This document shows, piece by piece, positions 49,149-58,811 of a stretch of 64,000 nt of DNA. The translations under genes and the position numbers were made by a program. Within the stretch, counting starts at the first letter, position 1. Each line of letters starts with the position of its first letter. The notes below the pieces were generated by a model. It searched no databases and was not told the origin of the DNA. It saw only the letters and a program-made list of their open reading frames with translations. Source of the stretch: Proteus appendicitidis (GTDB lineage: Bacteria; Pseudomonadota; Gammaproteobacteria; Enterobacterales; Enterobacteriaceae); the NCBI RefSeq assembly GCF_030271835.1, contig NZ_CP127389.1:2268001-2332000 (forward strand). The letters run 5' to 3'.

Positions 49149-50981
49149 TTAGTGTTTCAACGCATTAAAAATTTTTTCTGCTAATGCCGTCGAAATTGTG
49201 GGGACTTTCGCAATTTCTTCAACACTTGCATCTCGCAAAGCTTGTAGCCCTCCCATATATTTCAACAACATTTGACGACGTTTAGGTCCTACACCTTCAA
49301 TAGACTCCAGCGAACTGGTATTTTTTACTTTTGCTCTACGTTGGCGGTGCCCTGTTATTGCATGACGATGAGATTCATCACGAATATGTTGGATCAAATG
49401 TAACGCAGGTGAATCAGAAGGTAACGCCATTCCTTCACCTTCAGGTACAAAAAACAAGGTTTCAAGCCCTGCTTTACGATCACTCCCTTTTGCGACACCA
49501 ATTAATTTCGGGTGTGATTTATCCCAATCAACATTAAGAGAATCAAATACTTCTATTGCTTGTGCTAATTGCCCTTTACCACCATCGATAAAGATAACAT
49601 CTGGAACTTTACTGTCTTCTAATGATTTACCATAACGTCGGGTCAGCACTTGATTCATCGCCGCATAATCATCACCAGGAGTAATACCACTGATATTATA
49701 GCGCCTATATTCAGATTTTAATGGGCCATTCATGTCAAATACTACACATGAAGCCACAGTTTGCTCTCCCATAGTGTGACTAATATCAAAACATTCCATT
49801 CGTTTTATCTCTTTCATATCAAGAAGAGACATCAAAGAGGTATAACGTTGTGAAATTGTCGATTGTTCGACTTGTTTTGAAGCCAATGCCGTTGCTGCGT
49901 TTGTTCTGGCTAATTTCAAATAACGCGCCCTATCACCACGCGGTTTGGTTTGAATTTGAATTTTTCGCCCTGCAATTGAAGATATCGATTCAGAAAGAAT
50001 CGCTTTATCTTCTAAATTAAAATCGAGCAAAATTTCACTTGGTAAAGTACGAATTGCACTACCTTGTAAATAAAATTGGCCAATAAAAGTCTGAACAACT
50101 TCATCGATTGAGGTATTTGCAGGAACTTTAGGAAAATAACTCCGACTTCCTAACACTTTACCCTGACGGAAAAAGAGAACATAAACACAAGCAATCGCAC
50201 CATTAAAAGCAACACTGATCACATCAAGATCATCGCCAATATTGGCAACAAATTGTTTTTCAGTCACTTGCCTTACTGCTTGGATTTGATCACGAATGCG
50301 AGCGGCCTCTTCAAAATGTAATTCTTGACTAGCGGCTTCCATACGTTTAACCAATCCATCAATAACTTGCGTATCATCACCTGAAAGAAAAAGCCGCACA
50401 TAATTAACTTGTTGGGCATATTCTTCATCAGAAACATAACCTTTTACGCAAGGTGCAAGACAACGTCCAATTTGATATTGCAAACAAGGTCTTGAACGAT
50501 TGCGATAAACACTGTCTTCGCATTGACGAATAGGAAACAATTTTTGCATTAATGCTAATGTTTCTCTTACTGCAAAAGAGTTAGGAAAAGGTCCAAAATA
50601 TTCCCCTTTGGCATGTTTTGCACCTCGATAGCTAGCAAGTCTAGGGTGTTTATCACCGCTTAAATAAATATAAGGATAGGATTTATCATCTCGCAACAAC
50701 ACATTATAGCGGGGTTGATAGCGCTGAATGTAGCTGTGTTCAAGCAATAAAGCTTCCGTTTCTGTATGGGTGATCGTGACATCAATATTTGCGATGCACT
50801 TCACTAAAGCTTCGGTCTTACGGCTATTTACCTGTGTACGAAAATAGCTTGAAAGCCTTTTTTTCAGATCTTTCGCTTTGCCGACATAGATTACGGTGTC
50901 TGTCGCATCATACATCCGATACACACCCGGTTTATCTGTGACTCGGCTTAAGAATGCTTTGGCGTCAAATTTGTCTTCCAC
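49149..50981 (-). CDS. uvrC: excinuclease ABC subunit C
   Basis: Makes both incisions of nucleotide excision repair. 610 residues as in E. coli. Start is GTG at 50981 (product begins [11 protein letters not shown], aligned with the E. coli N terminus). Domains: GIY-YIG nuclease (about 14-95, [21 protein letters not shown]), a cysteine-rich stretch ([25 protein letters not shown]), UVR motif (about 205-235, [13 protein letters not shown]), RNase H-like 5' nuclease with FDISHTMGE and FIDGGKGQL, and terminal helix-hairpin-helix repeats ([15 protein letters not shown]). It overlaps uvrY by 17 bases, so the two are translationally coupled. Confidence 0.98.
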   Translation of the reverse strand: MEDKFDAKAFLSRVTDKPGVYRMYDATDTVIYVGKAKDLKKRLSSYFRTQVNSRKTEALVKCIANIDVTITHTETEALLLEHSYIQRYQPRYNVLLRDDKSYPYIYLSGDKHPRLASYRGAKHAKGEYFGPFPNSFAVRETLALMQKLFPIRQCEDSVYRNRSRPCLQYQIGRCLAPCVKGYVSDEEYAQQVNYVRLFLSGDDTQVIDGLVKRMEAASQELHFEEAARIRDQIQAVRQVTEKQFVANIGDDLDVISVAFNGAIACVYVLFFRQGKVLGSRSYFPKVPANTSIDEVVQTFIGQFYLQGSAIRTLPSEILLDFNLEDKAILSESISSIAGRKIQIQTKPRGDRARYLKLARTNAATALASKQVEQSTISQRYTSLMSLLDMKEIKRMECFDISHTMGEQTVASCVVFDMNGPLKSEYRRYNISGITPGDDYAAMNQVLTRRYGKSLEDSKVPDVIFIDGGKGQLAQAIEVFDSLNVDWDKSHPKLIGVAKGSDRKAGLETLFFVPEGEGMALPSDSPALHLIQHIRDESHRHAITGHRQRRAKVKNTSSLESIEGVGPKRRQMLLKYMGGLQALRDASVEEIAKVPTISTALAEKIFNALKH

Positions 50982-51624
50982 TTTGTAAATGACTCTCTAT
51001 CTCAATTAACCCATAACGTATTGCTATATGTGTTAATTCTACATCACCTGAGATTTTAAGTTTACTAAACATTCGATAACGATAGCTATTTACTGTTTTT
51101 GTATTAATATTCAACTCACTTGCGATTTGTGCAATTTTTTTCCCTCTAATAATCATCGACATAATCTGCAATTCTCGTTCAGACAGTTGATGTAACGGAT
51201 TTAGTTCTTGCTGTAATTTTGTTAGTGCGATTTCCATCGCTAATTCTTGGCTTATATACCGTTGACCGATACAAACCTGTCGAATAGCTTGCAGAACATT
51301 TTCACAAGAAGTATCAGCAACAATAAAACCTTCAATACCCAATTGGAGAAGTGTTATTGATAATATTGAATCTGTTTTTGGTGAAATAACAATGATCTTA
51401 ATTGATAAAGATGATCGCTTTATTCTTTTTATAGAATCAATTAATGAGATTGAAGGTGCTGAGTAAATAATAATAAGATTAACCGAAAATTGGCGACAAT
51501 AACGGAATGCATCATTTTCATCATTCACCACCTTTCGGATATTAATTTTTTTAACCTGACTAAGAAGTGTTTTTATTCCCAAGCTAAATATTTCAACTCG
51601 ACTTATTATCAATGTATTTATCAA
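50965..51624 (-). CDS. uvrY: UvrY-family regulator with degenerate receiver domain
   Basis: 219 residues. Position directly before uvrC and the LuxR-type C terminus ([40 protein letters not shown]) identify it as UvrY, the partner of BarA that drives CsrB/C RNA synthesis. The receiver (about 1-120) keeps the overall alignment and AIRQV-IGQRYIS, but the phosphorylation pocket is gone: E. coli Asp8-Asp9 correspond to Ser8-Arg9, phospho-acceptor Asp54 to Tyr54, and Lys104 to Ala103. The frame is intact and the DNA-binding domain is strongly conserved, so this is not an obvious pseudogene. Phosphorylation-independent control is inferred. A second canonical copy elsewhere cannot be excluded. Confidence 0.85.
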   Translation of the reverse strand: MINTLIISRVEIFSLGIKTLLSQVKKINIRKVVNDENDAFRYCRQFSVNLIIIYSAPSISLIDSIKRIKRSSLSIKIIVISPKTDSILSITLLQLGIEGFIVADTSCENVLQAIRQVCIGQRYISQELAMEIALTKLQQELNPLHQLSERELQIMSMIIRGKKIAQIASELNINTKTVNSYRYRMFSKLKISGDVELTHIAIRYGLIEIESHLQSGRQI

Positions 51625-51769
51625 TAACTCTTTCCTTTTAAATTACACCATAGCAAAGAATATTAAATCAATTCTCCACAAACGTGAATACAAACTTCAT
51701 ACTATAATAAAAAAATAGTAATCCGCTTTTTCCTTCATATTACATTAATAGTTATTTAATAAAATTGAA

Positions 51770-51802
51770 TCATAAAAAAGACTCATATAGAAAAGAGTCT
51801 TT
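51770..51802 (-). terminator. terminator after the GFA-family gene
   Basis: aaagactc (51777-51784) with gagtcttt (51795-51802); on the reverse strand TTTTTTT flanks the stem. Confidence 0.82.
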
Positions 51803-51832
51803 AAAAAATATAAAAAACTAATAAATGAAATG

Positions 51833-52237
51833 TTATTGATTAAACATATTCATAATATCTTGCTCTGTTAGCATTGGTGTTTTTTCTACAAAATTATAAT
51901 ACTTAGGTTTGCTATCTATATAAATTTGCATTGTCAGTTTGCTTTCTTTCGCATCAGGGAATAATCCTGCTGATACATAGTAAGTATGGGCTTCTTTTAG
52001 ATGATAAAAAAGATGAGAGCCACAATGCTTACAAAATGCTCGTTCTCCCCATGAAGATGAATCATAACGTGTTATATTTTCTTCACCTTCAATCTTCAAA
52101 TCTGATTTACAATCAATTGAAAAACCCGGGCCGCCATTCCAACGCAAACACATACTGCAATGACAAACGCTAAGTGCAGAAATATCTTGTGCTGTCGATA
52201 ACTTAACCTTGCCACATAAACATTGACCTTGATGCAT
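51833..52237 (-). CDS. GFA/DUF636 family zinc-binding protein
   Basis: 134 residues with the cysteine pattern of the glutathione-dependent formaldehyde-activating (Gfa) family: CLCGKV near the N terminus, CHCSMCLRW near 25-33, and CKHCGSHLF near 69-77. Two zinc sites are expected. Most family members have no proven formaldehyde activity, so the substrate is unknown. AGAGAG precedes the ATG. It lies alone between uvrY and the DUF2339 gene. Confidence 0.88.
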   Translation of the reverse strand: MHQGQCLCGKVKLSTAQDISALSVCHCSMCLRWNGGPGFSIDCKSDLKIEGEENITRYDSSSWGERAFCKHCGSHLFYHLKEAHTYYVSAGLFPDAKESKLTMQIYIDSKPKYYNFVEKTPMLTEQDIMNMFNQ

Positions 52238-52334
52238 TTATTCTCTCCTCTTTTTGTAAATCATGCATTAATCACTTAAGATTATATGCATGATTTAATC
52301 TCAAAAATCAACAAAGCACATGTATAAAAAACGT

Positions 52335-55300
52335 CTATACTTTTGTATTTTCGCTTTGCTTTTTAGGTGGCAATGGTGAGAAATACCCGATTAATAAAAT
52401 CAGTATTGCAACACCAATAAAGGCCAATGCTCTAAGCAATCCACTGCTTAATGATGTATCAATTAGGAAGAGCTTAGCGATAACTACAGCCAACAGTACA
52501 CCACCAATAAACCAGTGTGAACGTGACTTTTTGCGTGTCGCCATTACCATTGTCACTAACGCAGTAATTGCCCAAATAATGGCTAATACTGTTTGAATAA
52601 CTTTGGAGTTAATTATTGCATAACTCGACCAATCAATATCTGTTGCAAAGACCAATCCTCTTAATAAAATACCATTTGCCCACCAGAAAATCATAGCAGG
52701 AATAATGTAATTAACTAAAGGTAAGTTATTTTTCAATAATAATTGATATTTAGGCGACTGTTTTATTACTGAAATAAATTTATAGCCAACCCATATTCCA
52801 ACAATTCCCATTAGATCCATCAAATTAAATAATGGAATAAATTTAATACCACTTTCAGTACCATCATTAAAGTTTGCAAAGATTAAAGAAAGTGCCAGTA
52901 AACCTAAAATAGGTAAAGTAACTACCCAATAAGAATTTTGGTACTCTTTTATCCAATTAACTTTCATTGCTAGTATATAGCTTATTACAATGAATAAGCT
53001 TATAACAAAAATAACACTTGCAAAATGTAAGCTAATATAAAGGTACGTAACATCTATTAGCCAAATAATTTCAGTAAATAAGAAAAGACCAATAAAAATA
53101 AGATGCATACTGTGGATCAATGCTTTATTGATCCTTTGTTTTGGCAATAACGTATTGACTTTCAGCAAGTAGAAACCACTCGCAAAAATTGCAATCCAGA
53201 TAATCGCACTTAACCAATTATCAATTAACGAGCCTGCAAGATAGATGTACACCAGCATAATAAGTGCTGACATCGGCCATAATAAAATAGAGCAACTCGC
53301 CAACTCAGAGAATTGGGTTTTCTTCCCAGCAAAGAACATACCCCAACAGCTAATAAGAATAAAAGCAAAGGTAATGGATTTTACTTCTGGAGAAAGCCAA
53401 TGTTCGCCATATTCTTGTAAAAGTAACACGCTATATCCCCAACTTACAGCAGAGATAAATAGTGTTACATATCCAATAGTTCGATTATCAAGATGAGTGA
53501 ATTGCGCTCGATACCACAGCACCCCGACGGCAAATACAACGATGACTTGTGTTACAAGCATTAGCCAATCACCTAATGAGATAATAGGCATGTTAAATAA
53601 TAAAACACAGGAAACCGCAACTAAAATAGTTCCTGCAATAGCAGGTTTCTTTTGCTGTTGTAAAACAGAAAATGCAAGGATCATCACCCCTTCAATTGCC
53701 CATACAATCGATGTCCATTCAGCAGAGAATGCAAATGGTACGGCTAAAGTGGCAAAGGTGACAGAGAGCATAAAGAAAGCAATTGCCAGTAATTTGCCCT
53801 CTTCACGATAACGCTTCAGTGCAAACCAAGTGAGTGCAAAATAAGCTAATCCATAAAGAGATGAAGCAATAGCAACACCATATGTCCATTCAGAGGCTAA
53901 TCGATGTTGGAAGATAAAACCAATTAATGGCGTACCAAACAGTAATGTGGCATCAAAAGGAATATTAAGTTTCAGTTTATTTTTTAGTGTTGAAAGCTCC
54001 GTTGCAACACCAAAAATTAACCAATTTGCAATTAAAAATAACTGGCAAGGTAAATAATCGGTATGAGTGTAATTTGGTATTGCCCACATAAAACCAATAC
54101 CAAAAGTAAATGCAAAACCAATAAGATTTAATAAACGCCAAACTTGCCAATGGCTGATAATAAGAATGCCAATTGAAAGAATCAGATAATAACTAAACAA
54201 AGCAACATAATTGCCACTTCCTGTGGACAATAATACAGGCGCTAAATAACCACCAAGTGAAGCTAATATAGCTAAACTAATAGCTCGATGAATAACTGCC
54301 AAACTTACACTAACCAAGCAGATAAACACCATAATAGCGAGAGCAATACTAATAGGAATAAAATCATAAATTTTAGTCGCAGCAAAAATAGTAATGTAAA
54401 ACCCACCAATGCCACCACCTTGTAAAATTAATGCATATATCAGGTTTTTCTTTCTAAGCCACCAGCCAATACCTAATAAAGCCAAGCATCCTGTTCCCGC
54501 CATCATTAAACGTGTTGATGCAGAGACAAGCTCATTCTCGATACTGTATTTAAGTAAATAAGATAGACCAAAAAAGAGTAATAACATCCCTATTTTGGCC
54601 AGCGGATTCCCTGTTACTATCCAATTCCAAAGAAGCCCCAAAATTGATTTCTGTTGACGTTTTGGGCGAGGGTTTAAATTAGGTCTATATTGCGATGCAG
54701 GTCTATTTACTTGAGGCGTAGTATTTCCTAAATCACCTTTTTCAGATCCAACAAGGTTTTCACTTGCCACACTAGCCCTATTTTCTACAAGCAGATCTGA
54801 AGTTGATTTAACAGATGTTTGTTTTGCCTCTTGTTGGTAATGATGAGCAAAACGGCTTGTTGCCACCTTAGGTTGATAAGGCTCCGAACCTTTAGATGTA
54901 GGGGGTGTTGATATTTCTGGCTGTTCAGGTTGTTTGTCTTCAAGGTTAATCTCATTAACCATAGAAGATTGAACAACTGGATTTTCTTCTTTAGGAGAAA
55001 CTTTATTAAATGCCGTTTCTTGTGATGTTTGTGCATGTTGATATACAGGCGCGTTTTTATTCTCCGCCTTATTTTGCAAATGTTCTATTGTGTTAATCGG
55101 TTCAACTGTTTTAGATTGATCAGTTGAAGCTGTTGATTGAGGTTCTCTTTTTATATCACGAGATAAATCATTAAATTCGCTTTTCTGAGCATCATGCTCT
55201 GTGCGAATATTCACAGCGTTGTCTTTACTTAATAACTTAAATAATTTCTCTTGTTGTTCAGTAAGTTTTTCTTCAAGCTGTTTAATTCGATGCAACAATG

Positions 55301-55385
55301 AGTTGCTATTTGTATAAGCGTGGTATTGCCAATACAAAGACACTAAGACAAATATAGTAACGATGAGCACCAAAAAGTCATCCAT
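52335..55385 (-). CDS. large DUF2339 polytopic membrane protein
   Basis: 1016 residues. A single N-terminal transmembrane segment (about 5-22) is followed by a coiled-coil (HRIKQLEEKLTEQQEKLFKLL, about 32-52), then a long hydrophilic, low-complexity linker rich in Gln, Ser, Pro and Glu (about 55-245). The remaining 770 residues are almost entirely hydrophobic, with over twenty predicted membrane segments; LLLFFGLSYLLKYSIENEL and GGGIGGFYITIFAATKIY are DUF2339 hallmarks. Function is unknown in the family. No operon partner; it is divergent from the GlpX-type gene. Confidence 0.88.
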   Translation of the reverse strand: MDDFLVLIVTIFVLVSLYWQYHAYTNSNSLLHRIKQLEEKLTEQQEKLFKLLSKDNAVNIRTEHDAQKSEFNDLSRDIKREPQSTASTDQSKTVEPINTIEHLQNKAENKNAPVYQHAQTSQETAFNKVSPKEENPVVQSSMVNEINLEDKQPEQPEISTPPTSKGSEPYQPKVATSRFAHHYQQEAKQTSVKSTSDLLVENRASVASENLVGSEKGDLGNTTPQVNRPASQYRPNLNPRPKRQQKSILGLLWNWIVTGNPLAKIGMLLLFFGLSYLLKYSIENELVSASTRLMMAGTGCLALLGIGWWLRKKNLIYALILQGGGIGGFYITIFAATKIYDFIPISIALAIMVFICLVSVSLAVIHRAISLAILASLGGYLAPVLLSTGSGNYVALFSYYLILSIGILIISHWQVWRLLNLIGFAFTFGIGFMWAIPNYTHTDYLPCQLFLIANWLIFGVATELSTLKNKLKLNIPFDATLLFGTPLIGFIFQHRLASEWTYGVAIASSLYGLAYFALTWFALKRYREEGKLLAIAFFMLSVTFATLAVPFAFSAEWTSIVWAIEGVMILAFSVLQQQKKPAIAGTILVAVSCVLLFNMPIISLGDWLMLVTQVIVVFAVGVLWYRAQFTHLDNRTIGYVTLFISAVSWGYSVLLLQEYGEHWLSPEVKSITFAFILISCWGMFFAGKKTQFSELASCSILLWPMSALIMLVYIYLAGSLIDNWLSAIIWIAIFASGFYLLKVNTLLPKQRINKALIHSMHLIFIGLFLFTEIIWLIDVTYLYISLHFASVIFVISLFIVISYILAMKVNWIKEYQNSYWVVTLPILGLLALSLIFANFNDGTESGIKFIPLFNLMDLMGIVGIWVGYKFISVIKQSPKYQLLLKNNLPLVNYIIPAMIFWWANGILLRGLVFATDIDWSSYAIINSKVIQTVLAIIWAITALVTMVMATRKKSRSHWFIGGVLLAVVIAKLFLIDTSLSSGLLRALAFIGVAILILLIGYFSPLPPKKQSENTKV

Positions 55386-55591
55386 AAACCTAATCCTTTT
55401 GTGTTAAACATCACATGCTTTTAATCTCTTAACCTTAGTTATACTTTAATTTTCACCGATTTATCTTAGTTTATTCCGAAATAACCTATTTCGTGAACTC
55501 TTGATTTAAACCTAGCACATAATTTCAAAAAAAAGGTATGATCGGTAACCTATCTTAATCTTCCATTTATATCGTAAAACACACTCATAAT

Positions 55592-56572
55592 ATGAAATTA
55601 AATGACGAATTAACTAATGCTATCGCTTCTGTAACAGAAGCTGCGGCTATTGCAGCAATGCCTTGGATTGGAAAACAAAACAAAAACGCAGCAGATGATG
55701 CGGCTGTCAGTGCCATGCGTGAGCGTTTGAATAACCTGAATATCAATGGTGAAATTGTCATTGGTGAAGGAGAAATAGATGAAGCACCTATGCTCTATAT
55801 TGGTGAAAAAGTAGGTAATGGCAAAGGCGACAAAATAGAAATTGCAGTTGATCCCATTGACGGTACTCGCATGGTAGCAACGGGTGAAAATAACTCCCTC
55901 GCGATTTTAGCCGCAGGCTTTGAAGGCAGTTTTTTACAAGCTCCCGACATGTATATGGAAAAACTTATTGTTGGTAAGCAAGCGGCCGGTGTAATTGATC
56001 TTAACCATTGCCTTGAATATAACCTTGATGCTATTGCACAAACATTAAATAAATCTATTGAGCAGTTAACTCTCGCTATTTTAGATAAACCGCGTCACCA
56101 CGATATTATTAACGATCTACGCGCGAAAGGTATTAATGTTATTACACTACCTGATGGTGATGTTTTAGCCTCTTTATATGCCACAATGCCTAATAACAGT
56201 ATTGATGTTATGTATGGTATTGGCGGAGCGCCTGAAGGTGTAATTAGTGCGGCTATTGCTAAGGCATTAGGCGGTGATATGCAAGCACGTTTAATTACTC
56301 GCGATATTGCAAAAGGAAATAATGCAGAAAATAGAGAATATGCCGTTTCTGAAATTGCTCGTTGCCATAAAATGGGTACTGATGTAAATATTAAATTATC
56401 ATTAGACACCTTAGTACGTAACCAAGATGTTATGTTTGCAGCAACAGCGATTACCAAAGGCGATTTCTTATCTGGCGTTAATCAGCAAGCGCAATATTTA
56501 CAAACTCACTCTTTAGTAATTAATGGCTCAACGCATTCATTACGTTATATTGAGAATTACCATTTACGTTAA
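55592..56572 (+). CDS. GlpX-family class II fructose-1,6-bisphosphatase
   Basis: 326 residues. Family signatures: VIGEGEIDEAPMLYIGE (about 56-72), the metal site AVDPIDGTRMVATGENN (about 85-101), DMYMEKL, and GIGGAPEGVISAA near 210-222. Li+-sensitive metal phosphatases of this family hydrolyse fructose 1,6-bisphosphate or related sugar bisphosphates. It differs enough from E. coli GlpX (336) that it may be the YggF-like paralogue. Standing alone, not in a glpFKX operon, supports the paralogue view. Function in gluconeogenesis is inferred. Confidence 0.85.
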   Translation: MKLNDELTNAIASVTEAAAIAAMPWIGKQNKNAADDAAVSAMRERLNNLNINGEIVIGEGEIDEAPMLYIGEKVGNGKGDKIEIAVDPIDGTRMVATGENNSLAILAAGFEGSFLQAPDMYMEKLIVGKQAAGVIDLNHCLEYNLDAIAQTLNKSIEQLTLAILDKPRHHDIINDLRAKGINVITLPDGDVLASLYATMPNNSIDVMYGIGGAPEGVISAAIAKALGGDMQARLITRDIAKGNNAENREYAVSEIARCHKMGTDVNIKLSLDTLVRNQDVMFAATAITKGDFLSGVNQQAQYLQTHSLVINGSTHSLRYIENYHLR

Positions 56573-56603
56573 TGCTTCAATTTGTCTTCTTTTCTTTGAG
56601 ACA

Positions 56604-56634
56604 TAAAAAAGCGGCACTTTATTAAAGCGCCGCT
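56604..56634 (-). terminator. terminator between GlpX-type gene and phosphotriesterase gene
   Basis: agcggc-cttta (from 56610) with taaag-gccgct (to 56634), one mismatch; on the reverse strand a T6 run follows, so it mainly ends the leftward catabolic operon. Confidence 0.8.
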
Positions 56635-56681
56635 AAATTTACTTCAAGGGGTATATTTATTGTTATTTATTCACTTGAGAT

Positions 56682-57713
56682 TTAAGCCAACAAATTGGCT
56701 GGATTCTCAACACATAATTTTTTGATAATAGATTTATCAATACCACGTTGAGCCAATAATGAAAGAAATACATTAGGAACAAACCCCCAACCATTTCCCC
56801 CATTTTTTGCCCACATCTGTTTTAAAAACACATCATGGCTTAATACGATTTGGCTACCATAACCTCTTTCAATTAAAGTTGCGACAGCTTCTACGGTATC
56901 CATAACACTTGGTGCCGCGCCCTCTTTAGGGAAAGAGATATCCAAACCAATCATATCAAATTCGAGCCAAACACCGCGATCTAACATTTTGCATTGATAA
57001 TCAATATCTTTACCTGATGGATCAGAGTGTGCCAATGAAATCTTAGCGGGATTACATCCCATTTCTGTTAATAGAATATCTAAAACTTCATCACCACGAC
57101 GTTGCCAGCCAGGCATATGAATATTCATCGACGCATAAGGGTTACTGTTTTGTGCAATAGCCGCTGCACGTAAGCTATTTTTCTCACCATCTGTAAAGAA
57201 TGGAGAAACACCAATTTCACCAATCATGCCTGCACGAATATCAGTGCCATCAATGCCTACATTCAATTCATCATCAATGATTTTTGCCATTGCATCAATA
57301 TCATCAGCCAGCCGTTTTCCTTCAAACTTTTCAATATAAAGCCCTGAAGAAGCGACAACGTTAATACCGGTTATTTCTGCAACTTGTCTTAGTTTTCGAA
57401 TATCACGTCCAATTGATGAAGAGCCTGTTGCATCAACAATGGTTCTTCCACCTAACTCTTTGAAGTTATTTAATTCAAAAATAACATCTTCAATGGGTTT
57501 CTTATCCATATTATCGCAACAGCAATATGGATCGTATTTAAGTCCCCACTGAATATCTGCACTCACTTTTTTATCAACTAATACATGCGAGAATTCATAA
57601 AAAGGCTCATCAACAACACCTGATAGATCATTAAAGAGGTGTTCATGAGGCAATGTTAACCCCATATCTTCTTTTTTTACGGGACCAGTTACGGTTTGAA
57701 TATAACCTTTCAT
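56682..57713 (-). CDS. phosphotriesterase-family metal-dependent hydrolase
   Basis: 343 residues, amidohydrolase fold. Metal ligands can be read as His23-x-His25 (PHEHLF), Glu166 in GMIGEIGVSPF (a Glu in the place of the carboxylated Lys of true phosphotriesterase, as in E. coli Php), His199 in NIHMPG, His229 in LAHSDPS and Asp294 in LSHDVF. Substrates in this family include lactones and phosphorylated sugar lactones. It is the last gene of an operon with a sugar-kinase fusion and a transporter, which suggests lactone or sugar-ester hydrolysis in a catabolic route. True substrate unknown. Confidence 0.85.
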   Translation of the reverse strand: MKGYIQTVTGPVKKEDMGLTLPHEHLFNDLSGVVDEPFYEFSHVLVDKKVSADIQWGLKYDPYCCCDNMDKKPIEDVIFELNNFKELGGRTIVDATGSSSIGRDIRKLRQVAEITGINVVASSGLYIEKFEGKRLADDIDAMAKIIDDELNVGIDGTDIRAGMIGEIGVSPFFTDGEKNSLRAAAIAQNSNPYASMNIHMPGWQRRGDEVLDILLTEMGCNPAKISLAHSDPSGKDIDYQCKMLDRGVWLEFDMIGLDISFPKEGAAPSVMDTVEAVATLIERGYGSQIVLSHDVFLKQMWAKNGGNGWGFVPNVFLSLLAQRGIDKSIIKKLCVENPANLLA

Positions 57714-57723
57714 TACGATACTC

Positions 57724-58680
57724 CTACGCTTGTGCTGACTTAGTGGCTTTGAATTCAGGAATTGTAGTTACAATCGCACCCACTAACGCAAATAATGTAC
57801 CGATGATTGTCACTAAATAAACGGTATTGCCTAATGAAGGTAATAATAAGTCAATTAATACAGAACCTAACAATTGACCCGCTGTTGAAGCAACGCCTAA
57901 CATCAGTAAGCCTAAACCACGTACTAAAATAGCCATTAATGCGATAGACATAAGCCCTAAAGGACCACCTAAATACATCCACCAAGTACCTGGTAATTCA
58001 AGAGTGATATGACCTAATGCCATACGAACAATAAGTGCAATCGTTAAAACAGTGAAGCCAACAATAAAGTTCCAAGTGATAGACACCATCATAGAACCTG
58101 TTGCTTCTGCAACTTTAGAGTTACCTGCTGGTTGCCAACCGGCTAATAAACCTGCAAGGAAAGGTAAGATTGCTAAATAAATAAATGAGGTTGAGTGCCA
58201 TTGTGGAGAAACGACAAATAAAGTGGCGACAACTGCTAACACAGCACCTAATACACGATATGACGTGAAATATTTTTTCTCATCAACACCAACACCAAAA
58301 CGGTCACACAGTAAACCGGATAATAAGAGTGCTGAAATTAATGCTGTTTGGAATGTTGCAATCCCTAATGCGCTCGCAGAAGCCCCTTCAGAGAAAACAA
58401 CCATTGCACCACAAAGACCCGCAAACCAGTTCCATAATGGAATTTTGCGCGTTTTAATTAAACTTGGAATTGAAGCAAATTGTTGACGATATTGTTTTTT
58501 CGACATGATGATAAAAAACATCACTACCAGACCACTGGCAAAAGAGATAACCGCACTGGCGTTACCATCTTTTAAAACATGCCCTAATTGCCCATTCACC
58601 GCGGACTGCATTGGTGATAGCATACCTGCTAACACAGTTGCTAACATCAGCAAAGGTGTTGATAAATTTTTTGTACTCAT
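57724..58680 (-). CDS. YdcZ/DUF606-type DMT-superfamily transporter (two-repeat form)
   Basis: 318 residues, about ten transmembrane segments. Each half begins with a related N-terminal pattern, as in fused DUF606 proteins (single-repeat YdcZ is about 150 residues). Residues include LAGMLSPMQSAVNGQLGHVL in the first half and LGGPLGLMSIALMAILVRGLG in the second. Ten bases separate its stop from the hydrolase gene. In this operon it is the only transporter candidate, so it probably imports the substrate of the linked enzymes. Function of the family is poorly known. Confidence 0.82.
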   Translation of the reverse strand: MSTKNLSTPLLMLATVLAGMLSPMQSAVNGQLGHVLKDGNASAVISFASGLVVMFFIIMSKKQYRQQFASIPSLIKTRKIPLWNWFAGLCGAMVVFSEGASASALGIATFQTALISALLLSGLLCDRFGVGVDEKKYFTSYRVLGAVLAVVATLFVVSPQWHSTSFIYLAILPFLAGLLAGWQPAGNSKVAEATGSMMVSITWNFIVGFTVLTIALIVRMALGHITLELPGTWWMYLGGPLGLMSIALMAILVRGLGLLMLGVASTAGQLLGSVLIDLLLPSLGNTVYLVTIIGTLFALVGAIVTTIPEFKATKSAQA

Positions 58681-58752
58681 AAGATGTTCCTTTTGGATTA
58701 TTGGCTATGAGTGATTTCTTTTTTTATTTTTCAAGTAATCGGTTTTTTTATT

Positions 58753-58776
58753 AGCGCAGAGCGGCAACTCTGCGCT
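58753..58776. terminator. stem-loop between the GATase-like and transporter genes
   Basis: AGCGCAGAG (58753-58761) with CTCTGCGCT (58768-58776), perfect 9-bp stem. The T run is on the forward strand; on the operon (reverse) strand A residues follow, so within the operon it is more likely a stability or processing hairpin. Confidence 0.6.
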
Positions 58777-58811
58777 TTTTTACTTTTTATAACAGTTATT
58801 CTTAATTCAAA

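Noticed and set aside
53245-53811. Two forward frames inside the DUF2339 gene
   Set aside because: Antisense to a long intact frame; composition follows the complementary strand.
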